Source of the DNA: Paralichthys olivaceus
Taxonomy: Eukaryota > Chordata > Actinopteri > Pleuronectiformes > Paralichthyidae
Assembly: GCF_024713975.1 (NCBI RefSeq)
Contig: NC_091116.1
Location: 12,058,986 to 12,122,985, forward strand
Direction of reading: 5' to 3'
Length of the DNA: 64,000 bases
In this document: positions 12,001 to 25,800 of the stretch, one piece after another
Layout of the letters: each line of letters begins with the position of its first letter
Position numbering within the stretch: position 1 is the first letter of the stretch
Position numbers and translations under genes: made by a program
Notes under the pieces: model-generated
What the model was told of the DNA's origin: nothing
Seen by the model: the letters and a program-made list of their open reading frames with translations, nothing else
The model's database searches: none

Positions 12001-14599
12001 GAACACACGTGTTATTATACCTCATTGTTGTGCAGAAGCGAAAGGTTATTGTTTTCAAATAATAACTGTGTTTAATCATGTACAAATGATTGCGGCTCAG
12101 TGGTTTCTCCTGCAGCTGCCTGACTCCCCATCCTGAGATTCTCTTTGGATTGTGATCTCACAATAGCTACTTTCAGACGTGAACAGAACTGAGTAGCCAT
12201 CTGTAAGAAAATGACAAAGACGTCAACTTGGAAAGACAGCACGTTATTAGAACTTGGATATTTTGTGTTTAAGGACTTTAACCTTGTTAAATTCAGTGCA
12301 CCCCACCTTCCTCTTTCATTAATTACCTTCTCCGCCTCAATTAGCTCCTCCTGTGTGTCGTTAACTGTTTGTGTTCAGTTTGTTTTGGCTCCTTATGAGA
12401 CCTCCAGGTTACTGCCAACCTTTCCATCTAAAAGTAAGTTGCTTGATATGTCCTTGTCTGCACACACATTCTAGTCAAAACAAGTTTTTCTTCACCCTTG
12501 AGTTAGTTAAATTAATTAAAATTCACAACCACATATGGTTCATGTGGTTTGATGAAGTTTTTTCTAGGTTCATTAACACTGGTGGCAAAGTGCGGCCATC
12601 AGCCTGCAGGAAAGTGCTGCTGTTTCTGCACAGAAATGGTATTTCTGCAAATTGCATGTTTCATTATCAAAGGTACAGCAACAGACGGCGTCTTGGTTTG
12701 GTCGTACTTTGAAGTCAGTCGTTTGCGGCTCACTCAGCGGGACTCTCAAAGCTGCGTAGCTCGACGAGCATCAGGCAAGCTCAGGTTTTCTTCCAAGCGT
12801 CACTCTCAAGGTCATTCATGGCCTGGTTTACTGAGAAACTATTTGCTAATCCTGCTAATCTGCTTCTGTTCAGGGACTGTATCTGATTGAGAGTGTGCTT
12901 GCAGACAGCACAGTATTTAGGCGGCAGCACGTGTTATCTTGAGTCATTTCAAGGGGATTGAACGAGGGGATGTGTGAGGAAGTGAAGCTGAAGTGAGAAA
13001 GAGGGATGCAACACATCACACAAGGTTAAAGATGGTCATCCTGCGCTCCAAGGAGCAGCAGCTGCATGGACAGAGAACATCCTCTGGTTTGAAGACGACA
13101 CATTACGCCTCAACATCACCCAGTTAATTAGGAAATGTGCTCTTCCACCGAGCAGCATCCAAGGTCAAGGTGCTGCATGTGGCTCTTTGTGAGATCAGAT
13201 CCTGATTGGCCGGCACATTCAGAGGATCCCGGCTTTCATCCTCAGCCCATGTGGCCGCACGTTCATCGTCTGAGGAGGGCCGTGCACGCAAACTTTTTTT
13301 CTAAATGCCAAATGACACATTAGGGAGGTTTGCTTCACATCCATGAGACAAAATAAACACACTGAGCTTGTTATTTAGAAACTTAAAGGTGACACAGGTC
13401 TAATAAAGAGGAAAACAAAAGTCTCCATCAAGCACAACCTCAAATTACCGCTTCATTGTCTCAGTCACAGATAAACTCAGCCAGTGCAGCGCTATATAAT
13501 TTATCTCTTGCTTTTATAATTGTGATTTTTACCAGGATAGAAATAAATTTAAATATGTTTTGTTTCAAATCCAATCCACTTGAAATGTAAGTTGTTTGAG
13601 ATGTTGAAGCTGTGATTTGAGCAATCTGCAACAAATCCTGCGCCCAGTCTCCGGCACAGAAATCCTGCAGAAAGTCCAGAGCCATTTGCGTTCTCTCGTA
13701 CCTCCGTAGAATATGAGGAGGTTCTCTGGAGTTCAGTGTCTGGAAGCAGCTTCATGAATAATTAAATTCTAACAGGATCCTCCTCCGACTCTCCCTGTGG
13801 TCACAGTTAATGTTATTGGTGCTGTAATAACGATTATGATAATGAAAAACTTTAATGCTAATGACCGTCATCAGTAATGATAAAATTAGGCTGGTGTTAT
13901 ATTGTCACTGCTTCTCACTTCCCCTCGGGTTAATGATACATCTTCCAGTCTGGATTTATTTCACAATGACGACTGTAATTTGGGTTTTATGGGTCGTGCA
14001 TGTTTGAGCCTGACAGAAAACCAGACGTCAGCAGTTTTTAATATCGGCCCTGAAGAGTCGAGTCAATACAGACGCGTGTTACATCACCAAATATCACGTT
14101 CATGACAGAATTAAACAGAAAACAAATATGAGACGGAAAAATCTATTGGTTTAATGTTCACAATTATAGGTTGAGTGTGTGGACTATCTTGATGCTCTGT
14201 AACCTGAAGCCACGTTCAAGCTCTGACTCGACGCCACCACCAGGCGAAAAAAACAAGGGTCCCCTCCGTCTTATTTACTGCTCCTGCAAGCCGACTAATT
14301 CACTGGCCATCCACTCAATGAGCTGTAATGGCTTCTGGACTGTCAGCCCTTTAGAGACCCTACTGTCCGCTTCACAGTGGGTGAGACCTGGGCGGACAAA
14401 CAGCGAAACAAACGATCCCTGTGGGAAATTAAGAGGACATATAATTATGAGAGGTGAACATAATAACCCATGTGAACGCTCCTGCACCAGATAAAGATGA
14501 ATGTGTGTTATCTTTGATCCCTGTTCTCGTTCATCTTAATAAATGATTATCGCTATTTTTAACAACAACGAGCTTACCAAGCTACAGTGGAGCATTAAA

Positions 14600-14880
14600 G
14601 GCATATTATATTGAGAATGTTACAATATTATGAGAATCATTTATTAATATTACAGGAAGAAAGTCGTAATATTACAATTAATAAGTGGGAATCTTAACCA
14701 GAGTAAAGTTCTACTTTATCGAGTAAAAAAGTTGTGAGAGATGTGAAAAAAGATGTAATTTTGTAATTCTTGGAAAATTACAACTTTTTCTCTGAAATGT
14801 ATTAATTCTTACCTTATACTTTATTTTTATACTTTGTTCTTGGAAAATTATGACTTTATTCTTGAAATCCCCCCCCCCCT
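14600..14880. repeat. AT-rich degenerate tandem repeat
   Basis: Degenerate repeats of ATTATGAGAAT / GTAATATTAC / GGAAAATTA words, ending in a short poly-C run near 14869. Related blocks occur at 16405-16460, 32250-32500 and, more weakly, 46910-47050. Confidence 0.55.
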
Positions 14881-16866
14881 GTACCAAGCAATTCAAATAA
14901 GAAGAAAATCTCAGTGTCCATTAACATCCACCAAGACTCAAGAGCACAGAAGAAAAACACTAGTTTCACTGTGTTGTGTTTTTGTGAGTATATATGAAGA
15001 CTCACCAACAGAGACACATCACACAGCCTCCGACGCCTGCTTCTATCAATCAGACTTGCATTGACACGCGGCGGCACAAAGTCAAACATTGTCCTCTCTC
15101 TGAATGGATTGGCAGGAGAAGCTGCGAGATTAGATTGCATCTGAGGAATGCTAATTTACCAGGAGTCTGGGTCTGGAGATGTCATGATTAAAGACTCAAT
15201 TTCCCTGAGGTCAGTGTGGTGTGATGGCATATTACTACTAACTGATGGAGTGTCTCTGACATCTGCACTCTGACAGCGCGCCTGTCACAAGCGGCGGCGG
15301 CCCTTAGTTTACATGGAATGAAGAAGAGAGCTCGTGCGTCGGATTAAATATTCCTGTCAGCGTCGAGAATTAATTAATTGGCAGACTTCATGAGTAGCTG
15401 TGTTGTGTTATCAAACTGCTTATTCATGGTTTAGTGTATGGAGGTGAAGATGTGGAGGGAGAGGTCATCCTCACGAAGCAGGAAGGCCTCTATCCTGACT
15501 CAGTAGGTTTATTCTATCTAGTTTTATAGTTCTATCCAGTTTGCTGTTTGTGGCCAAGTAAGATATGGGAAATATGCGGTTTAAATCTGATTTTAAAAGT
15601 AAAAGTATGCAAGACGGTGCAGGCATTGCATTTATTTCAATATCTATTGTCATTTTTTGGTGTATTGAGAAATGCTGATTCTGCTCTACAGGCTGAATAT
15701 ACGAGAGGGAAGACGATAAGATGAACAGCTCATGAGATATGTGTTCCAGACCTTTGTGGAATTAGTCTGAGGATATACAGTTCTACTAGTAAAATAAAAT
15801 TTAGTAATGATTCATCACTTCCTTTGAGTCAATAAAATAAATGAACAGCATTCTCAGCTGCTAACATAAAAGTGTTGATCATCAATTTACTGAACCAACG
15901 ATGAAAAACCATCACACGTAGACTTTTATCTTTATTTATGGTATGTTTGACAAAATGTGATGTACTTGCACTCTACTGTGTAATTACATTTATTCACAGT
16001 TAAAATTAAGGTGATTAATTGGGATATACGTTTTTCATCAGCAACAACTTCAGTGCAAGGAATTACGTACATTAAGTACAAAAATGTGTTGGATTAATAA
16101 TCTGGGTTTCATTCCCAAAACACACATCGAAATATTTACAGTCCCAAAATACTTTTCATTTAATTTCCATAAAAAATCCATTCAGTCTAACAATAAAAAA
16201 CTTTTTGTTGATTACTGCTGAAGTTTTCTTAAAAATGTTCCATTACAAGTAATAATTTAAAAGTATTTATTATTACAAAAATGTACTTAGAGTAAGATTA
16301 AAGTACTGATCATGCACACATATGGCCTTCATTAGTGTGATTTTTAATACAGAGTACTTATCAAAGTCAATGTCTTATTCATCATAATACATATATACAG
16401 CGGCGTAATAAAAATCAAGTCGTTATTTTATGAGATTAAAGTTGTAATATTTTGAGAAGGGGTTTGTAGCTCCTCAGGATACAATGGGGTTAGTCAAAGA
16501 CAATATTCCAGTGTGAAGTAACATAAAAGGGGAAAACTGAATCAAGTACTTAGGTAACTTTAGTAAATGTACTTAATTATATTTTACCACTCGCTTAGAG
16601 GCACAGTAACAAATGTAATTCCTGTGACCTACAGGATTCAGACACACGGTGCAGGGACGCAGCCGAGAGATAAACAATTGTGTAAATAACAAAATAAGAT
16701 ACGAGTTAAAATACCTCAACTCCCTCTTCATGAAAAAATAAGTACTGTAAGAGTGAACATGTGTATCTTCCTCTTGAACACAGTTTCCATATTTAGAGTG
16801 AAGCATGGCTCCTCTCTTGATCAGCGATCCGACGCCTCGGCTGATTGGACGCTGTATCCTGAGCGG

Positions 16867-19800
16867 TTAGCTGATTGGTGCTCCTGTGGTAACCAGCTTG
16901 TAGTACGCTCCCTTCAGGACCATGAGCTGGTTGTGTGTCCCCTTCTCGATCACGTAGCCCCGGGACATGACGGCGATGATGTCAGAGTTCTGGATGGTGG
17001 ACAGGCGGTGGGCGATGACGATGCAGGTCCGGCCCTCTCTGGCTTTGTCCAGCGCTTCCTGCACGATCTGCAACAGAGGAGAGGGAGCACACGTGAGGCA
17101 GCGTGCACACACTCTGTACACACACAACAGCTACCATCAGTTCCCCCTGACAGCACACATACACACACACACAGGCTGCACAATTATAGCAATTTCACAA
17201 TCATGCGTTGATTACTATCATTAGAATGTTCCAGTGGAATCCGCGCTGCAGAGGCCTCTTTGCTCCTCAGTGTTTTTGAGCTGGAGCAGCTACTGCACAG
17301 CCCACAGACCATATTCATCTTAAAGGGGCTCGACTGGAGGGCTGGCATGAACTGTGAGCTGCTGCTGTTAATAATAGAGATGATGAATGATAATGACGGT
17401 AATGATAATAATAATTAACTGGCTGCTCTCCGTGCCCCGAGAATATCAAGCAGCCAGCGATGTGAAGCGTGGGGATTCACAGCCAAAGATGTTGCTCGTT
17501 TATGGAGGCGCACCTTCTCGCTTTCTGTGTCCAGCGCAGAGGTGGCCTCGTCCAGGAGCAGGATCTTGGGGTCGCGTATGATCGCCCTGGCGATGGCGAT
17601 GCGTTGCTTCTGACCACGTGACAACTGGGATCCCTGAGCGCCCACGTTGGTGTCGTATTTCTGAAGCAGGGGGAAGAAAAGAAGACATATGAAGAAATGT
17701 ATCATGATGAGTCACATCCACAATTGTACATAGCAACATACGTCTTGAGGATTTCGTCACAAACTCCAAGGAATCATTCTTATCAATCAAATCAATAACA
17801 AAAGACGTAGCTGGACGATGTCATGAAGCAGCGTGGGATCATGGGAGTTGTTGAATGATAAACATCTACCTGACTCACAGATGAGGTCATGTGTTAAAGT
17901 GTTTGACCTTCGTCGTGCTTCGTAAGAAAAGTGTCCAGGAAGTGGTCACTGTACCTCAGGGAGCGACATGACGAATTTGTGCAGCTGGGCCTTCTTGGCT
18001 GCGGAGATGACGTCATTGGTGCTGATTTCCCGGGAGTTGTCGCCGTACTTGATGTTCTCTGCGATGCTGCAGTCGAACAGGATGGGCTCCTGGGACACGA
18101 TGCCGATCTTGGAGCGCAGGAAGGGCACATTGACGTGAGTGGAGTCGTGGCCATCAATCAACTGCAGGAGGCAATGGAAGTCACCATTAGCAGAAAGCAA
18201 TATAATAATCAAAGACGGGAAATACAATCCACTTAAAGAGCTTTCACACGACCGTCATTTCCCTTCTAACTACGCAGAGGTGATTCTGTCCTTTTTAAAT
18301 CTCAGAGAGAATCAGGACTCTGCGTTTCCAAACCACTTTCTTCTCAATTAACTGTTTGAATTTTGGCAGAGCTCCCCTGCTGGCAAACCTCCCTCCTGAG
18401 CTTCTTTTTTTAAAATACAGCCCAAAGTCAGCATGAACGTCTGACTGATAAATGATTTAAAGTGATTCTTCAGTCACCGGATGTCGGATGTAAGTGATTA
18501 TTCTTGGACTTTGACAAATTACAGATTTCACTTTGAACTGGAAAGTCCGAGATGAAAGAAGAAACGACTTTCATTTCAAAATGAGATGTCTGACATTTTG
18601 AAAAAAGGTCAGCATCTGCAGTGACAATCTAATACTGGCGGCTTAAAAGGCAAAACTCCCACTCACACGTGTCCTTGTTTAAATATGCAAAGAATTCATT
18701 AGATTCCTCCAACGCTGAAACTAAGTGAAAGTTCAGTCAGGTCTCCAGGCTCCACCAGCTCCTTCTCTCTTTTCATCCAATCACAGCCTGACACACTCGC
18801 CTTGAGCCAATCACCTGCAAGCTGTCACAGTTTCAAAACTTCTCTCTTATCACTTATTTTAAGATTCGACCTCCTTTTCTCCAGAAAGACAGCAAATATA
18901 AAGTGTCATGACATAGCAGCACAATTCCCCATGCACCACACTTTTATATTTATTTATTCATCTACGTTATCATCGACTTTTCAGCATGGCGAGATTAGCC
19001 TTGGCGAAGACAAGGGCCCTTCTAGTTACATTAGTAGAAAGTTAACATTGTGGGATTGGAGTACAGCATGTATGCAAGTTTATGTTTTAATATACAAATG
19101 CTGATAGTGGTGGGCCCCTTACTAAAAGTCTATATAAGTAATTATTCAAGTTTTTTATGTCAAATAAAATAATAATTTAAAAAGTAACAACAGCTCAAAT
19201 AAACAGTGCATTAGATTTAAATAGTAAAGTATGTGTCATATACAGTATAATTTCAACATGTCCTCCTCACCACTCTGCCCTGGTCAGGATCATAGAACCT
19301 CTCCAGCAGCTGGACGCTGGTGCTCTTCCCGCAGCCGCTGCTGCCCACAAAGGCCAAAGTCTGGCCGGGTCTCACCGACACGTTCAGCCCGTTCAGGACC
19401 TGGATGTCTGGCCTGGTGGGGTAGGTGAACTTGCAGTCGATAAACTCAATGTTCCCTTGGAAGTTGTCCTGGAAACAAGGTGGATGGAGGCAGGGAGGGA
19501 GGTTACAGCAGGTTTCTGTGTGTGTTAGTGCGCCACCTCCTGCCCATAACAGGCAGGATCAGACTCAACAGTTAAACAGGTATCAAGAGGTTTCATTTCA
19601 TTTGATGCAAACAACAGATTTTTATTTCTCTTCTATTGAACTAAGGATATATGTGATAAACGAATCCTTCCTTTCTTTCTCTGTCCATCTACTCATCTCT
19701 CTTTCATGGCTGATAACAAGCAAATCAAAGAAGGAATAAGGAATCAGACTTTTTCATCTGGATTCCCATCTGACTCCATCATGGAAGGAACAGGCAGCAC

Positions 19801-22800
19801 TCAGAATGTAACGTACAGCAGAACAAACACCTTCATACCCATTTATCCCCCTTGTCGCTGTAGACGCTGATCCGAGGCACACGGTCCAGCAGCTGGAAGA
19901 AACGTGCAGCTGAGATCTTGGCCTTGGCGTAGTCGGGGGTGTAGGAGGAGGCCCTACCGAGGGCGGTGCCGCTGGTGACGATGGCAGAGATGACCCTGCC
20001 ACAATACAAAACACTGTGACGTCTCTTCCACCACGACAGGAGAGTTGATTACTTACTCCACATCTACAGATATAAGGTGATTGAAGTCAGAAGGAAATAA
20101 CTAAAGTGATTTTTCATGTCAATCTCCAGCCCCATGACAGCTGAAAGTGAGACCACTCTTTATCTACAATAAGAATTCATGTACAAATAACCCTAAACCC
20201 AGAAAACAGAAAAAAGGGATCAGATTATAACATAAAACCATTTTCACTATTTATATGTTTATATAACAACAAAAGTTTGATGTTTTAAGAATAAGTTATC
20301 ACGATACAACGTGATACTGATCTTTTTCTTCCAGTGAAGCAGCAGTAAGCCTCCAGACAAATTAAATGAATAGATAAAACATCTTGCTGCAGCAGCCATA
20401 TTGGAACCTGATGATATAAACAGCAGCAGTAAAGAGACACGTGCCTCGTTCCGCTCCTCTCACCTGAACACCAGGCTGAAGTGAAGCCCCTCCTGTCGCA
20501 CCAGGTAACCTCCAAACCTGTAGGAGGCCGAGTTGGTCAAGAAGACGACACACTGGGCGAAACCGTAGCAGGCTCCGTACACGTTTGCTTTCTTCAGGGC
20601 TGCTTCGAACGGAGCGTCGAGTTGGGCCTCGTAAATGTCCACGAAACTCCGCTCTTTTCCCAGACCTGCGATGGTGCGGATGTTGTTTAGGGCCTCACCA
20701 GAAATCTGTAAAGAAGGAAACTGGCATGAAACCCAGACACCAGATTAAATGGGTGTGTTAAATGTGTAAAGAAAGATCGGATATAGATAAATCCTTTGCT
20801 CCGCTCTTATCTATATCCTATTTTATGCTGCTGCAGTAAGCCAATCTCCTGCCCCCCACAGGGATCATTAAACTTTCATCCGATCCACTTAATTTGGATG
20901 ATTGGGGTTTACTGCACCGGGTTAATGAAGGTAGTGTGAGGGAAGTTCACTGTAAATTAACTTTTGAATACTTTTTTCTTTGATTTGAACTTCCTGGCTC
21001 TCACGTTATTGTCCTGAGGTTTTTATCAGCTTGGCCCCTCTGTACCGTGACTGCATTTGAAGGCGTGGATGGCCCCCACAGGTAACGAGCCTGACGTTGT
21101 TAGCTCCGTGTCTAACTCCCCAAGGGGCCCCTAATAAAAAGTTTTCTCCCCCGTCACTCATGATCTGACTGAGATCTGCATTGCAGTTGAGGGATTGATA
21201 TGAACAATGATATCTGACCCGTCCGGCGGCCTCCATGGCCTCCTTGTCCTGCTTGGCAAAGCCCGTCAGCATCTTCGCCTGAAAGCCGCCCGACAGAGCG
21301 ATGAACGGCAGGAAGCAGAGGATGAGCATCGTGAGCTTCCAGCTGAAGTAGAAGGACATGATGACGGCCACGCCGATGTTGGTCAGGGAGTTGACGATCA
21401 TGCCAATCTGTGAGCCTGTGGCCTGAGAGGGAGACGAAAAGGGAAACGAGGATCATGCACAAATTTCATCTTATGCTTTTTATTTATCTTCTTCTTTTTA
21501 CTGAGGCTGAAACACACCCCTTGAACCTGCGAAGCGTCCGTCGCCAGACGTGTGGTCAGAGCTCCGGGGCTGTTCCTGTGATCGTCGAACCAGCCGATCT
21601 CTTGGCCCAGCATGGCGTGAAAGCCAAGCCGCCGCAATCTGCGGGTCAGCAGCTCCCCAGACTTGGAGAAGGCATAACTCTGGAGAAAAGACGTCATGCA
21701 GGAGTGTCAGAATGGCACCAGCACCCAAAAAGAGTTTTAATTTGAGAATCAGAGTTTGAGCTAAACTGCTACTCTACCTGCAGCATCTGTGTGAAGAAGG
21801 AGACGACGCCGACCATGACGAAGAACATGCAGATACCATCAATCTCCTTCCTCTGAGCCACAGGATCTGTTAAGGAGAATGTCTACACACATGTAGAAAA
21901 ACGTGTTAACGTGAACCACCATGCTCAACTGAACTTTATTTTTGATGAAAGTGAATTGATCCTTACAGCCAGGATTTGACTGAACAGCAGAGAGTAGACA
22001 GGGTTGACTCCTCCGTTTATCGCCGCTCCTAAGGACCCAAAGAGCATGTAGGGCCACTCAGGTCTGTTGTACTTTAGGATCCTGGCGACTGGAGCCGGCT
22101 CCACGAGTTCGTCCTCCTCCTCCTCTGGAATGTTGTCCTGAGCATTCAAATACATGTCAGCAGGCATGTACGGCAAAAACTGCCAACATGCAAAATCAAG
22201 TGCAGAAGTGCACCCTAACACACCTTGGATTTGTCGGGCTGTGAGACAGAGTAGGCTCCGGGCCCGAGCTCTCCAACAATGGACGCTGAAGAGTCCGGGA
22301 TCAGGTTGGACAGCTGGGATCTGGACCGCTGGCGGATGGAGGATCTGTGATGGAAGGAATATCATACTGTCGCTATTTGCTGCCATTTTTTAAGTGGCTC
22401 AGGATGAAAGTGACGGCCAAAAGCTCCAAGTGTCAGAATAAATGTGGCGATTAAGTAAATTAAGATTTCAGTACATTTCCGACTGTAATGATCCAATTTA
22501 AATGCTCAGTCAGGAAATGGATATTATACACAAGTGAGCGAGTACTGAAGTGACTGGAACTGTGTGATACCTCAAACTGGCGCGGTAGCTTCCTGCTCTG
22601 GACAGATTCAGCTTCACCGGCTCTTCTTCCTTCTCGGCCACTGAAAAGAGCCAACACAGTGTGATAATCACAATCAGACGCTTCACATGTTAAATATCTG
22701 TCATGCCGTGAAAGTTGGACCCACGTTGACGAGCCTTCTCGTTCAGGGCCTTGTCTCCTTGACTCTGCAGCGTCACGAGCATGAAGTAGACGCCCTTCCT

Positions 22801-25800
22801 CTCGAGCAGTTCGTTGTGACTGCCCCTCTCCACCGCCCGGCCGTGCTCGAAGCCGACAATCACGTCAGCGTTCTTGATGGTGGAGAGACGGTGAGCGATG
22901 GAGATGGTGGTGCGGCCCATGCGTACCTGCAGATTTGGACCAGTGTGTTAGAAATATAAAAAGGATTGAGATCTCAAATCCTTAAAAATACATTAAATTA
23001 AAATTTTAAAGCAGCTTTCTTGATATTCATTTTATTATTTTCCTGTTTTTACGTATATTCTCCCTGTTTGTTTTTTCTCTACATGACAATTTATAGTAGA
23101 GTTTGTTGAATCTGTTCATAGTTATTTCAGCACATAGACCAGTCCCACTTACTTTATCCAACGCCTCTTGAACTGTCGCCTCACTCTCGTTGTCAAGGGC
23201 AGAGGTCGCCATGTCCAGCAGCAGGATACGAGGATTCCTGACCAGCGCGCGAGCGATGGCGATACGCTGCTTCTGACCTCCGCTCATCTGACCGCCACCC
23301 TCTCCGACCAAAGTGTCGAATTTCTGTCAAATAGAAAACGGCAGGGAAAAGAATTAGTGCTTTTCTACACTTAGGAATCCTGAAACCCTCTATTTGCTGG
23401 ATTCACTCCACCTGAGGAAGGTCCATGATGAAGTTGTAGGCGTTGGCCTCCTTGGCAGCAGTGATGATATCCTCCATGGAGACGCCAGGTCGACCGTAGC
23501 GTATGTTCTCAGCGATGGTGGTGGCGAACAGCACCGGCTCCTGCTCCACGATGCCGATCAGCGAGCGCAGCCATTGGATGTTCAGCCCTCTGATGTCATG
23601 ACCATCCAGGGTGACCTGAGGGCACAGAGAGCAGCTGGTTTGGCTGAAATTGATGGATGAAGCTATTAAACTACTTTGCTGCAATAATGTGCTTCAAATT
23701 ATAAGGATTGTTAGAGTCTATTTCCTTCTGGAGAAGCATGAAGGAATAAGAAAGTAAAGACCTGTAATTCCAGCAGGCAGTTAGAACCCATTGGCTGAAT
23801 AATGAAACATATCATCATGTTCTTCTGCAGCCCTGAGGGGATGGTTATTTCTGAAACCAGCAGAATCAGGCTTAAAAGGAAGGATATGGCAGCTGCAGTG
23901 TCTCGTGGGTAATTTGACAAAAGGGACCTGAATCAGTGTATTACATGTGTGAGTGCCACGTGTTTTTTTTGCAAGTGTACTCACCATGCCCTCTTTAGGG
24001 TCGTAGAAGCGCTGGATGAGCTGGATGGCGGTGCTCTTCCCGGCTCCGCTCGGGCCCACGAAGGCTGTTGTCTCCCCTGATTTCACTGCAACGCTGAGCT
24101 GGTCCAAGGTCTGAGTACAGGGCACAGAAATTCAGAAACTGTTTTCAGGAATCGAATTCGGCATAGAAGCACTCACATACCTTCACTTCAGGTCTGGATG
24201 GATAGTAGAACGTCACATTGTGAAACTCGATGTCTCCTTTGACCCTGTCGAGCTTATATCCAGCCTCGGATAAACAGTCGATCTCCGGCTCCTGGTAATT
24301 AAAAAGGAAGATGTGTCAATAAGAGGCAATGGTTCCCTGAGAAAATACAGTTCCTTGGTATCATCAAGCTCTCTCACTCTGTCGATGGTCTCAAAGATGA
24401 TGGTGGCAGCGCCGCGGCCTGCAGCAAACGCCTCCAGACATGGGGAGGCCTGCCCCAAATTCATTGCAGCGATCAAAACACCGAAGAACACCTGGAATGA
24501 TGAGAACAATGTATTAACACTGCAAAAAATACACTCAAGAGTGTTGTTCCCTGTGTGCCTTGTCTTGCCTTGTATTTGTGTTTGTCGTCTTTAATCATTT
24601 GAAAAACAATTGTGTTGGTTCCAGGTGTTGCATTTTTTTCAAACTCTGAAATATGTCTTTTTCACTATTCACGTTTATGTGCATCACTGTAGATGTGTGA
24701 TACCTGCAGTAGTGTTCCAGGTGTGTACTCCTCAGTGTCCAAAACCAGACCAGAGCCGTACCAGAAGGCCAGAGCATAGCACAGGAAGATGATCAGCCAC
24801 ATGTATCCAGTGAAGAAGCCCATGATCAGACCCTTCCTGATGCCCCAGCGCTGTGCAGAGATCAAGTTCCTGTCATACCTGTTGAGGAAAAGACGAGCTC
24901 AGGCTCAGCTCTGCTAACATAATGTATAACACATGCATTCATTTTAAATTCTTTACCTTTTCACTTCTTTTATTTCTCCACCAAACGCAGCCACAGTCCT
25001 GATGGAGGAGAGGACCTCATCAGCGACAGCTCCGGCTTTAGCGTAGGCCTGCAGCTCCATCCCGGTCAGCTTAGCCACAAACTGGACTCAGAGGAAAAAG
25101 TGATAGAAGTTAGTGGAGGAGAAACGAGGCTCCAGGTGAACTCAGGGGAGTCGAGAAATAAAAGTCTCACCAGAGCCATTAAACCAGCTCCTACACCAAT
25201 AAGTGGACTCGCCGCGACGATGACAAGCGTCAACTTCCATCCCTTCACGAAGCCAATGCAGAACCCGCACACGAAGGTGGTGAAGCGCTGCAGAAAAATG
25301 GCAACTTGATCCGCGATGGCATCGTTGATCTTGTTGATATCACTGGAACACAGACATGACGGCTGTAAGACAGACAACACACTCCACCCCACAAACCACC
25401 TGACAGGAGTCACTTCCCCACTCACTCTGACATGCGAGTGTTCAGTTCTCCAACAGAGGTGCAGTCGAACCAGCCGATCTCCATCCTCATCACTTTGCTG
25501 AAGTACATCTTCCTGATGAGCTGAACCTGCCGAGCAGCGGCCGTCACCCACAGTGAGATCTGTCCGTGTAGAAGAGACGCTTAGGGACCATTAGGACTGG
25601 GACCCTGACCTCTGACCTTTTAGCTTTGTCAAGATGTTTCAGACACGAACTCCAGAAAATGTTCGGAAATGTGGTTTGGTTTCTGGAGTTTGCCTCCCAC
25701 ATATGGAAAATGCAGCAGGAGATTGTCCGGGTCACAGCGTTTAAAAGCAGCAAGTTAATGAGAGAAAAAGGAGCAGGAGGAGGATTTCTCACCTGAATGA

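Larger units (their letters stand above)
5926..16866. other. Gene-free spacer between b3galt1 and the abcb11 3' end
   Basis: No coding exon was recognised on either strand in about 11 kb. Contents: TA and ATC microsatellites near 6519 and 6703, a dispersed repeat at 8800-9060, pyrimidine-rich stretches near 9180-9240 and 9720-9880, and AT-rich ATTATGAGAAT-type repeats at 14600-14880 and 16405-16460. Homeobox-like TAAT-rich patches (for example 13800-13890 and 15360-15380) could be conserved non-coding elements, but this cannot be judged without alignment. A TTTATT (AATAAA on the minus strand) at 16266-16271 is a possible abcb11 polyadenylation signal. Confidence 0.5.
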
